Assembly (NCBI RefSeq): GCF_007859915.1
Contig: NZ_SJPM01000007.1
Coordinates: forward strand, 77,298 to 141,297
Length of the DNA stretch: 64,000 nt
From: Neorhodopirellula pilleata
Lineage (GTDB): Bacteria; Planctomycetota; Planctomycetia; Pirellulales; Pirellulaceae
Reading direction: 5' to 3'
Part shown: positions 40,601-49,729 of the stretch, piece after piece
Layout of the letters: each line of letters begins with the position of its first letter
Numbering within the stretch: the first letter of the stretch is position 1
Notes under the pieces: model-generated
What the model was told of the DNA's origin: nothing
The model's input: the letters and a program-made list of their open reading frames with translations, nothing else
Database searches by the model: none
Program-made: the position numbers and the translations under genes

Positions 40601-43383
40601 GTCGTTGTCTTTCAATCACGATCGTATGGTTCTTCGCATCGACTCTACCGATATCCGTGTCGGCTGATCCGATCGACTTCAAGACAACGATCGAACCGGT
40701 GCTGCGCAAACATTGTTGGGACTGCCACGGACCGGACGAAGCCAACGGCCGGTTTCGCGTCGACCAACTGGCGAGTCTGCTAAACGGCGGGGACTCGGGA
40801 GAGAAAGCGATTGTTCCCGGCGATCCAACAAGCAGTTTTCTAATCAAGGCGATCCGCCATCAAGAGTCAGGCTACGAAATGCCGCCCGACAGCGATCCGA
40901 TTCCGGAGGCCGATATCGCCAACATCGAACAATGGATCACTCAGGGAGCGAAGGTTCCCGAGCACTACGGACCGGCTGAGCAATCGCGAGAGCTGACGCA
41001 TTGGTCATTCCTGCCGATCAACAAACCGGTTCCACCCGAGTTTGGCGGGATGGATGGGCCCGGCGGGATCGACGGTTTCATTCAGCGGAAGCTCGCCGCG
41101 AGCGGACTGTCGATGTCACCCCAAGCTGATCGTCGGGTTTTGATCCGGCGACTGTTCCTGATCATGCACGGCCTCCCGCCATCGCCGCAGCGGGTCGAAG
41201 CGTTTCTCGCCGACGAGCGGCCTGACGCTTGGGAACGTTTGGTTGAGGAGGTGCTCGAAAGTCCGCATTACGGCGAGCGGTGGGCGACGCACTGGCTCGA
41301 TCTGGTTCGTTTCGGTGAAACGCATGGTTTCGAGACCAATCGCGAACGACCCAACGCCTGGCCGTATCGAGATTGGGTGATCGAATCGTTCAATCAAGAT
41401 AAGCCCTACGACGAGTTCGTTCGCGAACAACTCGCCGGTGACGCGTTGGGTGTCGACGTCGCCACCGGATATCTCGTCGCCGGTCCGTTCGATGCCGTCA
41501 AAGGACAAGACCCGAACCTGCGGATCATGCAGCGGATGAACGAACTGGACGACATGATCAACACGACCGGGACGGCGTTCCTGGGTTTGACGACGGGTTG
41601 CGCGCGTTGTCACAACCACAAGTTCGATCCGATTTCGCAAACCGATTATTACGCCATGCAAGCCATCTTCGCCGGCGTGCAACATGCCGATCGCAAGTTG
41701 CCGCTGCCCCAAGAAACGCAACAAGAGATCGAAGCCCTCGATGCCAAGATCGAACAACTTTCAGACAAGCTGGCAAATTTCTTGAATCCACCCGCCAAGG
41801 CGTTGATCGCAACCGATGCCGCGCGAGCGAGTGATCGCCCAGCGGTCCAGCCCAAGAGGAACGTCGAGAGATTGACTCCGGTCCAAGTTCGGTTCGTTCG
41901 CTTCACAATCGACGAAACCAACCGTGGCCAACCTTGCATCGACGAACTCGAGATTTTCTGCGGCAAGACCAATGTGGCTTTGGCGACGACCGGCGCGAAG
42001 GCGACCTCGTCGGGCGACTTTGTTCATCCACTCCATCGGCTCGAGCACATCAACGACGGGAAGTTTGGCAACGATCGAAGCTGGATCGCCAAGCAAACCC
42101 AGAACGCTTGGGTCCAAATCGAACTAGCCGAGACGACCACGATCGATCGCATCGCTTGGGGACGTGATCGCAAGGGGAAGTATGACGATCGATTGCCGAT
42201 TCGCTATCGAATCGAGGTGGCATCGACTCCGGGACAGTGGCAGTTGGTCGCCAGTTCCGCAGACCGTTTGCCGGCCGGAGAATCGACGGCGGAGGAATAT
42301 CATTTCGAGGCGTTTGACCAAGCCGAAGCGGACCAAGGACGCAAGTGGCTCGCCGAGCGAAAAGAGCTACAGCAGATCAAGACGGATCTATCGAATTCGA
42401 AACAGGTTTACGCCGGAACATTCCAACAACCCGGCCCCACCCATCGTCTGTATCGTGGCGAACCGGCGATGCCTCGCGAACAGGTCGATCCGGGCGCGAT
42501 CGAAGTCTTCACGTCGCTTGAGTTACCCGGCGATGCACCTGAGCAAAAACGTCGATTGGCGCTCGCGGACTGGATCACCAATGACAACAACCCGCTAACG
42601 GCCCGCGTGTTGGTTAATCGACTTTGGCAATTTCATTTTGGCACCGGAATCGTCGACACGCCCAGTGACTTCGGTCGCAACGGTACGCCGCCGTCGCATC
42701 CCGAACTGCTCGACTGGCTGGCGTCCGAGTTTATCGAAAGCGGTTGGTCGATCAAGCATGTCCAGCGTTTAATCTTGCAGTCATCGACTTGGCAACAGAG
42801 CAACCGCCCCCGAGCGGACGCGATGAGGGTCGACGCAGCATCTCGGATGTTGTGGCGTTTTCCGCCTCGTCGGTTGGAAGCGGAAGGCATTCGCGATTCG
42901 ATCTTGTCAGCCACCGGAGTGCTCGACCTTGACGCGATGGGCGGCCCCGGGTTTAGCGCTTTCGAAATCGAAGCCGAGAACGTCCGCCACTATCACGCCA
43001 AGGAAAAATACGGCCCTGAAGATTGGCGGCGGATGATTTACATGACCAAGGTTCGCCAGGAGCGAGACGTCGTGTTCGGTGCATTCGATTGTCCCGACGC
43101 CAGCCAAGCGGTTCCTCGACGGAGCCGTTCGACGACGCCGTTGCAAGCACTCAATCTGCTCAATAGTCGCTTCGTCTTACAACAGGCCGAACTGTTTGCG
43201 AGACGACTCGAAAGCGAAGCCGAAACGGCCACGGAACGAGTCCAATTGAGTTGGAGACTATGTTACCAACGCCCCGCCACACTCGAAGAAGTCGCGGACG
43301 CCGTCGATTTTATCGAGCAACAAGGATTGATTCAGTTCTGTCGCGCGATGCTGAACACCAACGAATTCGTGTTTGTTCCATGA
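40597..43383 (+). CDS. PSD1-type cytochrome protein (DUF1549/DUF1553) with F5/8-type C domain
   Basis: This 928-residue protein has a signal peptide (about 1-23) and a planctomycete cytochrome motif CWDCH (C40, C43, H44). DUF1549 follows, with HYGERWATHWLDLVRF and a second motif CARCHNHKFDPIS. A discoidin-like domain (about 420-560, VRFVRFTIDETNRGQPCID) comes next, then DUF1553 (VNRLWQFHFGTGIVDTPSDF) and the end MLNTNEFVFVP. The ATGA overlap with the dehydrogenase gene sets the start at 40597. A role in periplasmic redox steps of polymer breakdown is inferred. Its usual DUF1501 partner lies 518 bases downstream. Confidence 0.93.
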   Translation: MSRCLSITIVWFFASTLPISVSADPIDFKTTIEPVLRKHCWDCHGPDEANGRFRVDQLASLLNGGDSGEKAIVPGDPTSSFLIKAIRHQESGYEMPPDSDPIPEADIANIEQWITQGAKVPEHYGPAEQSRELTHWSFLPINKPVPPEFGGMDGPGGIDGFIQRKLAASGLSMSPQADRRVLIRRLFLIMHGLPPSPQRVEAFLADERPDAWERLVEEVLESPHYGERWATHWLDLVRFGETHGFETNRERPNAWPYRDWVIESFNQDKPYDEFVREQLAGDALGVDVATGYLVAGPFDAVKGQDPNLRIMQRMNELDDMINTTGTAFLGLTTGCARCHNHKFDPISQTDYYAMQAIFAGVQHADRKLPLPQETQQEIEALDAKIEQLSDKLANFLNPPAKALIATDAARASDRPAVQPKRNVERLTPVQVRFVRFTIDETNRGQPCIDELEIFCGKTNVALATTGAKATSSGDFVHPLHRLEHINDGKFGNDRSWIAKQTQNAWVQIELAETTTIDRIAWGRDRKGKYDDRLPIRYRIEVASTPGQWQLVASSADRLPAGESTAEEYHFEAFDQAEADQGRKWLAERKELQQIKTDLSNSKQVYAGTFQQPGPTHRLYRGEPAMPREQVDPGAIEVFTSLELPGDAPEQKRRLALADWITNDNNPLTARVLVNRLWQFHFGTGIVDTPSDFGRNGTPPSHPELLDWLASEFIESGWSIKHVQRLILQSSTWQQSNRPRADAMRVDAASRMLWRFPPRRLEAEGIRDSILSATGVLDLDAMGGPGFSAFEIEAENVRHYHAKEKYGPEDWRRMIYMTKVRQERDVVFGAFDCPDASQAVPRRSRSTTPLQALNLLNSRFVLQQAELFARRLESEAETATERVQLSWRLCYQRPATLEEVADAVDFIEQQGLIQFCRAMLNTNEFVFVP

Positions 43384-43400
43384 GGCATAAAACTATCCTC

Positions 43401-43505
43401 GTTCCCAGGCTCCCGCCTGGGAACGCAATGCAACGCAGGCTCCCGCCTGCCGATCATGCTCGGGAGGCGGGAGCCTCTCAGACAGTGTGTTCCCAGGCGG
43501 GATCC
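43401..43505. repeat. Family P palindromic repeat, copy 2
   Basis: It contains the gttcccaggc...gcctgggaac palindrome, then caggctcccgcctg and ctcgggaggcgggag. It is nearly identical to 43754-43858. The two copies enclose the family M element. The stretch 43384-43901 holds only repeats. Confidence 0.85.
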
Positions 43506-43525
43506 CTTTTTATAGGCCGCAATTC

Positions 43526-43730
43526 CTCATGGATTGCTCCCCTGCCAGCTCGTCTGGCAGGAAGCCGAGGTTGGCAAGCTAGACACAAGCCGCGATTTGC
43601 GCAACCTTCCGATTTTCACTTGTGCTCGCCGCTTCAAGCGGCGAGCACAAGTGAAAATCGGAAGGTTGGGAGGGCGTCGGTGTCTAGCTTGCGAACCTAA
43701 TTCACCCACGAGACGAGCTCGTGGGGGTCA
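43526..43730 (-). repeat. Family M structured repeat, copy B (inverted relative to copy A)
   Basis: This is the inverse of the unit at 30119-30323. The central hairpin has perfect 32-base arms (43603-43634 and 43636-43667) with a one-base loop. At three positions it carries different base pairs from copy A, and both arms agree in each copy. Confidence 0.88.
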
Positions 43731-43753
43731 AAAAAGATGTGGCCTATCAAGAG

Positions 43754-43858
43754 GGCTCCCGCCTGGGAACGCAATGCAACGCAGGCTCCCGCCTGCCGGT
43801 CATGCTCGGGAGGCGGGAGCCTCTAAGACAGTGTGTTCCCAGGCGGGAGCCTGGGAAC
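43754..43858. repeat. Family P palindromic repeat, copy 3
   Basis: It has the same order of elements as 43401-43505 and starts 353 bases later. It ends 43 bases before the DUF1501 start codon and so lies in that gene's leader. Confidence 0.85.
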
Positions 43859-43901
43859 AAGTATTCAAGATCAACCAACCGAATTCACCCAGCAACACCC
43901 C

Positions 43902-45365
43902 ATGAACACCCTTCTCAACCGCCGGCGCTTCTTCGGAGACACCGCGATCGGTCTATCAGGAATCGCTCTTGCGAATTTGCTCGCCCAAGAGAAACTGCTT
44001 GCCGATGCGTCTCCCATTCGTCCGCAGATCGATCCGTCGCATCCTTTTGCCGCGCGCGCGACGCATCACGCGGCGGCGGCGAAACGGGTGCTCGTGATTT
44101 TCTGCGCCGGGGCGTGCAGCCAGATCGACACGTTCGACTACAAGCCCGAACTGATTCGGCGGCACGGCCAACCCATGCCGGGCGGTGATCAACTCGTCAC
44201 CTTTCAAGGCGAGCAGGGTAACCTCACTCAAAGCCCGTGGAAGTTCAAACCGCGTGGACAGAGCGGGAAGATGGTTTCCGATTTGGTACCACACTTGGCG
44301 GAACTGGCCGATGATATGTGCTTCATTCATTCCATGACCGGCAAGACGAACACACACGGTCCGGGTGAGAACTTCATGTCGACCGGCTATACGCTCGACG
44401 GTTTTCCATCGATGGGAGCTTGGACGACTTGGGCACTCGGGACCGAAAACGAAAACCTGCCCGCTTATGTCGCGATCTCCGACCCGCGCGGCACGCCTCA
44501 ATCGAGCGTCAACAACTGGGGCCCCGGTTTCCTACCGGCTGCTTTCCAGGGGACCGCATTCAATGCGCTCAAACCACTTGCCAACCTCGACATTCCGAGC
44601 GGCACGACCGAAAAGACCGACCGAGCGACGCGTGATTTTCTCAAACGGATTAATGAACGTCATCTCGAACAGTTTCCTGGCGACAGTGAGTTAGCCGCGC
44701 GAATCTCCAGTTACGAATTGGCCGCCCGGATGCAATTGAGTGTGCCGGAGGTGACCGACCTGTCCAGCGAACCGCAAAGCATCTTGCATGAATACGGCGC
44801 CGACGATGCAACCAATCCGCTCAAGGCTAGCTTCGCCAAAAACTGCATCCTCGCCCGCCGGTTGATCGAAGAAGGCGTGCGGTTTGTTCAGCTTTTCAAC
44901 GGAGCGTACCAGACCGGCGGTGAAGGCGTCAGCAATTGGGACGGACACAAGAAGATCGAGGAACAATACAGTGTTCACGGGCCGGTGCTGGACCAACCGT
45001 GTGCAGCTTTGCTCAAAGACCTCAAACGCCGGGGGTTACTCGAGGACACACTTGTGGTGTGGACGACCGAGTTCGGCCGCATGCCGACTTTTCAAAAAGG
45101 TGCCAGCGGCCGCGATCACAACCCCGAGGGATTCACGACTTGGATGATGGGCGCGGGTGTCAAACCGGGATACAGCTACGGAGCCACGGACGAGTTCGGC
45201 TACCAAGCCGTCGAAGACGTCGCCACGGTTTACGACTTCCACGCTACGATCCTGCACTTGCTCGGACTCGATCACGAGCGACTGACCTACTACCACAACG
45301 GTTTCGAACGTCGGCTTACCGACGTGCACGGCCACGTCATCCACGATGTGCTGTCGCACGCATAG
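43902..45365 (+). CDS. DUF1501 domain protein, Tat-exported
   Basis: This 487-residue protein starts MNTLLNRRRFFGDTAIGLSG, a twin-arginine-type signal. Sulfatase/phosphatase-fold landmarks of DUF1501 follow: RVLVIFCAGACSQIDTFDYK, FIHSMTGKTNTHGPGENFM, VVWTTEFGRMPTFQ, GRDHNPEGFTTWMMG and LLGLDHERLTYYHNG. DUF1501 proteins are exported partners of PSD1 proteins with no proven reaction. A longer frame reaches 43833 but runs through a repeat. It is the partner of 40597-43383 despite the repeat cluster between them. Confidence 0.93.
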   Translation: MNTLLNRRRFFGDTAIGLSGIALANLLAQEKLLADASPIRPQIDPSHPFAARATHHAAAAKRVLVIFCAGACSQIDTFDYKPELIRRHGQPMPGGDQLVTFQGEQGNLTQSPWKFKPRGQSGKMVSDLVPHLAELADDMCFIHSMTGKTNTHGPGENFMSTGYTLDGFPSMGAWTTWALGTENENLPAYVAISDPRGTPQSSVNNWGPGFLPAAFQGTAFNALKPLANLDIPSGTTEKTDRATRDFLKRINERHLEQFPGDSELAARISSYELAARMQLSVPEVTDLSSEPQSILHEYGADDATNPLKASFAKNCILARRLIEEGVRFVQLFNGAYQTGGEGVSNWDGHKKIEEQYSVHGPVLDQPCAALLKDLKRRGLLEDTLVVWTTEFGRMPTFQKGASGRDHNPEGFTTWMMGAGVKPGYSYGATDEFGYQAVEDVATVYDFHATILHLLGLDHERLTYYHNGFERRLTDVHGHVIHDVLSHA

Positions 45366-45414
45366 GTTACGTTAGCCAATAAAACACCTAATCCGCCGCA
45401 ACACGCTAGCGGGC

Positions 45415-45521
45415 TTTTGATTTAGTGCACGATTGGGCGTTTTCGTTTAACGGCAAGCCGCAGGCGTCTGCGTTCTCAAGCTCTGTCGCCTGCGGCTTGC
45501 CGTTAAACGACTAAATCAACA
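45415..45521. repeat. Family N nested palindrome, variant 3
   Basis: The inner stem starting cgtttaacggcaagccgc (45444-45466 and 45487-45509) is identical to that of variant 2 at 30424-30530. The outer arms read ttttgattta and taaatcaaca. The small differences are in the loop and spacer. Confidence 0.88.
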
Positions 45522-45541
45522 GACCGCTAGCGTGCGGTTCT

Positions 45542-45606
45542 GATCAGCCGCAGTGCGCTAGCACGCGGTTACCGCGAAAACCGCACGCTAGCGCGTTGCG
45601 GCTGAT
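45542..45606. repeat. Family R palindrome, copy 4
   Basis: atcagccgcagtgcgctagc and gctagcgcgttgcggctgat are close inverse copies around a short middle. It follows the family N element by 20 bases and ends 26 bases before the DUF1592 start. Confidence 0.85.
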
Positions 45607-45632
45607 CACTGATTTCAACAACTTGATTGGAC

Positions 45633-48257
45633 ATGAACACACAAGCCAGCCACCCTTTTCCGCGCTCGACCAGCTCGCTGATCGCGGCTGCGTCGCTCCG
45701 GACGCTTTTAGTGTGCTGTGTCTTGATCCCGCTGCGAGTAACCTCCTCCCAAGAATCTTCCGCCGCAGCACCCGAGCCAGTCAAGATTGCGATCGAGAAC
45801 TACTGCGCCGATTGCCACAACGAGCAAATGATGGCGGGCGACCTTGATTTGGTCGCACTCGAGTTCACGCCCGACCATCCGACCAATCGCGAGCGTTGGG
45901 TGCGGATCTTTGATCGCGTCGAACAGGGCGAAATGCCGCCCACCGAAGGCGGGTACGATCTTGCCGAAGAAGAACGTCGCGAGTATGTCGCGGCTTTGGG
46001 TGAAGTCCTGCGACAAGCGGACCAAGCCGAGGTCGCTGAACACGGTCGCGGGCCGATGCGCCGGCTGACTCGTGACGAGTATCAGGATCAGTTACGTGAT
46101 CTCTTGCAGCTTCCACAGCTCGATGTTCGCGACAAGCTCCCGCCCGATCGCGAATATCACGGCTTCACCAAAGTAACCAAGATGCTTGACGTCTCCCGCG
46201 TTCAGCTCGAAGGTTGGCTCGATGCCGCAGAGGCGGCGTTGGAAGTGGCCGTCGCATCAGGCACGACACCGCTACCGACGCAAACGCATCGCGCCAGCGG
46301 AACCGATCTGTTTCCCTCTTTCGACAGCTTCGGTGGACGGGAAGCAATGTTCTTCGCGCGCGACGGAGTGATGGTGCCGATCACGTCGAGCGACCACCAA
46401 AAGATGGCGCCTGAGCAACGTCGGGACGAGACGCTTGAGTTGGCGATCTTCCGTTCAGCGACTTGGCCCTACTACGGCTACCCGCGCGGATTCAAAGCGA
46501 AACACGACGGCACGTACCGTGTACGGTTCTCCGCCCGTGCCGTGCGTCAGCTCGCGGACTTTCGGCTTGTACCGGCGCACCAGCCTCAGCCCATGAGTTT
46601 CCGGGCACGCCAACCGTCTGGCCCAGACGTCTCGGGCGACGTGCGGGAAACGGGCGGCTGGATCGACCTGCTGCCCGAGCCCAATGTCTTCGAGACGAAG
46701 ATCCGCTTGAAGGCAGGCGAGACGTTCGAGTATAGCCTGCTCGGTTTGCCCGTGCCTTTCATTCGCACCGATGGCGGGTTCTTTTATGACTTCCCGCCGA
46801 TGCCGCCCGAAGGTCATCGGGGCGCGGCATTTCAGTGGCTCGAAGTCGAAGGACCGCTCGTTTCGGAAACGTGGCCACCGCCATCCCATCACGTGCTCTT
46901 TGGCGACCTGCCGATTGGCAAAGCACCGCCGGGTTCGCGTTTCGGTGTGGAAGTAAACAGCAGTGATCCGAAAGCCGATGCGGAGAGACTCTTTCGTTAC
47001 TTCGCCCGTCGCGCCGCGCGAAAGCCGGTCCCGGAAGAGGCGATCGCGAAGTACCTGAACCTCATCGAAGCGAGGCTCAACGACGACGCGACGTTTGTGG
47101 AAGCGATGACGAATGGTTATCAAGCGTTCCTGTGCTCAGGACACGTTGTCTACCTAAATGAACCTTCGCCAAACGATCCTTTCGCGCTCGCTGCGCGGCT
47201 TTCGTATTTTCTCAACAACACCGCGCCGGACGAACAACTCCAGGAACACGCCGCTTCCGGACGACTCGGCAACCCCGAAGTGCTGCGTGCGGAAACCGAA
47301 CGCCTCATCGCGGATGACCGCTTCGATCGTTTTGTGGAAGGGTTCACCGATCAATGGCTCGACCTCAGCAAACTGCGGCGCGACATCCCCGATGGACGGC
47401 TCTATCCTGAATTTCGCAAAGACGACTACCTCGTCGATTCGATGCAGCGGGAAACGCAATCGTTCTTCCGCGCGATGATCCGCGAGAACTTGCATGTGAC
47501 GACACTCGTCGATGCCGACTTCACCTTCGTCAACGATCGCCTGGCGCAGCATTACGATCTTCCGCGCACGCCCGGTTCGGCGATGCGGAAAACGCAATTG
47601 CCTGACTGGAGTCCCTACGGTGGTCTTCTCACCCAAGCTTCGATCCTGAAGCTCACCGCCAACGGCACCACAACTTCACCGGTGCTGCGCGGCGTTTGGG
47701 TGATGGAAAAGATTCTCGGCGATCCGCCACCCCCGCCACCAAAGTCCGTTCCCGCGATCGAGCCGGATATCCGAGGCGCGGCCACGATTCGTGATATCCT
47801 CGCCAAACACACTGAGGTTGAATCCTGCGCCGCTTGCCACACCCACTTCGACCCGGTCGGCTTCGCACTGGAGAATTTCGACGTGATGGGTGCTTGGCGT
47901 GATCGTTACCGGGGACTGGAGAAAGGCGACAAGATCACCGGGATCGATCCCGCAGGTCACCCCTACACGTACTTCGTCGGCCCTGCGGTCGATGCCTCAG
48001 GCAAGCTGCGCGATGGCCGGACGTTTCATAACGTTCGCGAACTCAAAGCCCATCTCGTTTCCGATCCACGTTCCCTGGCGAGAAATCTAGTCGGGCAATT
48101 CACGCTTTATGCGACCGGCGTTCCCGTCCGTTTCTCCGATCGCCCGACTGTCGAGAGTATCCTGGATGCGTGCGAACGCGACGGCTATCGCATCGGCGAT
48201 TTGATCCACGCGTTTGTAGTGAGTGAACTCTTTGGCGGTAAAGCCAACCCACAATAA
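45633..48257 (+). CDS. DUF1592 (DUF1587/1592/1595/1588/1585) cytochrome-type protein
   Basis: This 874-residue protein has a hydrophobic signal segment (about 15-35), heme motif CADCH (C58, C61, H62), GEMPPTEGGYDLAEEE and RRLTRDEYQDQLRDLLQL (DUF1587). A second heme motif CAACHTHFDPVGFALENFD (DUF1588) and the DUF1585 end TLYATGVPVRFSDRPTV follow. ATG 45633 is preferred to TTG 45627. It is followed after six bases by a DUF1552 gene, the same pair as on the minus strand at 12473-16712, but the two pairs are diverged and not a recent copy. Confidence 0.93.
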   Translation: MNTQASHPFPRSTSSLIAAASLRTLLVCCVLIPLRVTSSQESSAAAPEPVKIAIENYCADCHNEQMMAGDLDLVALEFTPDHPTNRERWVRIFDRVEQGEMPPTEGGYDLAEEERREYVAALGEVLRQADQAEVAEHGRGPMRRLTRDEYQDQLRDLLQLPQLDVRDKLPPDREYHGFTKVTKMLDVSRVQLEGWLDAAEAALEVAVASGTTPLPTQTHRASGTDLFPSFDSFGGREAMFFARDGVMVPITSSDHQKMAPEQRRDETLELAIFRSATWPYYGYPRGFKAKHDGTYRVRFSARAVRQLADFRLVPAHQPQPMSFRARQPSGPDVSGDVRETGGWIDLLPEPNVFETKIRLKAGETFEYSLLGLPVPFIRTDGGFFYDFPPMPPEGHRGAAFQWLEVEGPLVSETWPPPSHHVLFGDLPIGKAPPGSRFGVEVNSSDPKADAERLFRYFARRAARKPVPEEAIAKYLNLIEARLNDDATFVEAMTNGYQAFLCSGHVVYLNEPSPNDPFALAARLSYFLNNTAPDEQLQEHAASGRLGNPEVLRAETERLIADDRFDRFVEGFTDQWLDLSKLRRDIPDGRLYPEFRKDDYLVDSMQRETQSFFRAMIRENLHVTTLVDADFTFVNDRLAQHYDLPRTPGSAMRKTQLPDWSPYGGLLTQASILKLTANGTTTSPVLRGVWVMEKILGDPPPPPPKSVPAIEPDIRGAATIRDILAKHTEVESCAACHTHFDPVGFALENFDVMGAWRDRYRGLEKGDKITGIDPAGHPYTYFVGPAVDASGKLRDGRTFHNVRELKAHLVSDPRSLARNLVGQFTLYATGVPVRFSDRPTVESILDACERDGYRIGDLIHAFVVSELFGGKANPQ

Positions 48258-48263
48258 TCCATC

Positions 48264-49562
48264 ATGAAAATCTCATCGTTCACCAACACCAGCCGCCGCC
48301 AGTTCTTGCGTGGTGTCGGCGTCGCGATCGGCTTGCCAACGCTCGCTCAGTTTGCATCGCCTGCCTTTGCCCGCTCAGTCGAGAAGCCGCCGCGAAGGAT
48401 GCTCTTGATCTCGAACAACCTCGGCGTGTTGCCTTGGCACTTTTTCCCCAAGGAGAGCGGACGGGACTATGCGCTGTCGCCGTACCTCGAAGAGCTACGT
48501 GATTATCGAGAGCAGTTCACTGTCTTTAGCGGCCTGTCGCATCCGGCCGTGGTGGGCGGACACTCGACAGAAAACTGTTTCTTGACTGCGGCGAAGGATC
48601 CAACGGGAAGCGGTTTCCGCAACACCATTTCACTCGACCAGTTTGCGGTCGAACATCTCGGGCAACCAACGCGATTCACCACGCTCAACCTCGGTGTCAA
48701 CATCGACAAGGCCAATCGCAGCCTCTCGTGGACGCGGGACGGGGTTCTGCTGCCGACCGAAGACAAACCGTCTGAACTCTTTCGACGCATGTTCGTCCAA
48801 GGGAGTCCGGACGAAGTGCGACGCCAACTCAAACGCCTTGAACAACACGGCAGCATTCTCGATACGGTCTCGGAGGACCTGCACAGTTTCCAAAGTCGTC
48901 TCGGTCGCGATGACCGTAACCGGCTCGACCAGTATTTCACCTCCGTGCGGGAACTGGAGGAGCGTTTGCATGTTGCCGGAGAATGGGAGCAGAAACCGAA
49001 ACCAGCGACCGACCGGGACGCGCCGGAGGACATTCTCGACAAGGCGAAGTTCTTTGAGAAATTCGACCTCATGCTTCGAATGGCCCAACTCGCTTTCGAG
49101 AGCGATTCGACTCGGATCGTGACCTTGATGGTCGATGGATTTGCCACGCCGGTGTTCGAGATCAGCGAGGAGGAACGGTCCCTCAACGGCTATCATAACC
49201 TCAGTCATCACGGGCAAGCCAAAGACAAGATCGCGCAGCTCGAGCGAGTCGATCGCCGCCAGATGCAAGTGCTTCGCGACCTCTTCGGCCGGCTCTCTGA
49301 AAAGACCGAGGGTGAATCGAATCTGCTAGACCATACGATGATCCTGTTCGGCAGCAACCTGGGCGACGCCAACGTTCACAATTCGACCAACCTACCCATC
49401 CTCCTCGTCGGCGGAGGCTTGAAACACGGCCAGCACTTGGCGTTTGACCGCGACCACAACAAGCCTTTGTCGAACCTCTTCGTCACGTTATTGCAATCCG
49501 CAGGTATCGAAGCGGACGCCTTCGCATCGAGCGACGGAAACCTGAATGAGTTGCTAAAATGA
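48264..49562 (+). CDS. DUF1552 domain protein, Tat-exported
   Basis: This 432-residue protein has the twin-arginine-type start SRRQFLRGVGVAIGLPTL, then GGHSTENCFLTAA, GFRNTISLDQFAVEHLG, the HNLSHHG segment and the end LPILLVGGGLKHGQHLAF, SNLFVTLLQSAGIEADAFAS. It forms an operon with the DUF1592 gene just upstream (six-base gap). The role is unknown; it is probably periplasmic and acts with the heme protein. Confidence 0.93.
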   Translation: MKISSFTNTSRRQFLRGVGVAIGLPTLAQFASPAFARSVEKPPRRMLLISNNLGVLPWHFFPKESGRDYALSPYLEELRDYREQFTVFSGLSHPAVVGGHSTENCFLTAAKDPTGSGFRNTISLDQFAVEHLGQPTRFTTLNLGVNIDKANRSLSWTRDGVLLPTEDKPSELFRRMFVQGSPDEVRRQLKRLEQHGSILDTVSEDLHSFQSRLGRDDRNRLDQYFTSVRELEERLHVAGEWEQKPKPATDRDAPEDILDKAKFFEKFDLMLRMAQLAFESDSTRIVTLMVDGFATPVFEISEEERSLNGYHNLSHHGQAKDKIAQLERVDRRQMQVLRDLFGRLSEKTEGESNLLDHTMILFGSNLGDANVHNSTNLPILLVGGGLKHGQHLAFDRDHNKPLSNLFVTLLQSAGIEADAFASSDGNLNELLK

Positions 49563-49589
49563 AAAACCGACGTAGCCTGACATCGACTC

Positions 49590-49703
49590 GTTCCCAGGCT
49601 CCCGCCTGGGAACGCACTGTCTTGGAGGCTCCCGCCTCCCGATCACTCAACTAAGCAAGCGATAGCCTGCGATGCATTGGGTTCCCATGCGGGAGCCGGG
49701 AAC
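49590..49703. repeat. Family P palindromic repeat, copy 4
   Basis: It contains gttcccaggctcccgcctgg and gaac, then ggaggctcccgcctcc and a diverged right end gttcccatgcgggagc. It lies between the DUF1552 gene and the sialidase-like gene. Confidence 0.8.
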
Positions 49704-49729
49704 CAAATTTGACTCTCGACGATCAATCC

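Noticed and set aside
43384..43901. Possible CRISPR array
   Set aside because: The repeats are palindromic, unequal in spacing and of different families, with no regular spacer length and no cas genes nearby.
43534..43905. 123-codon frame in the repeat cluster before the DUF1501 gene
   Set aside because: It consists of translated palindromic repeats (families M and P), and its frame is kept only by repeat composition.
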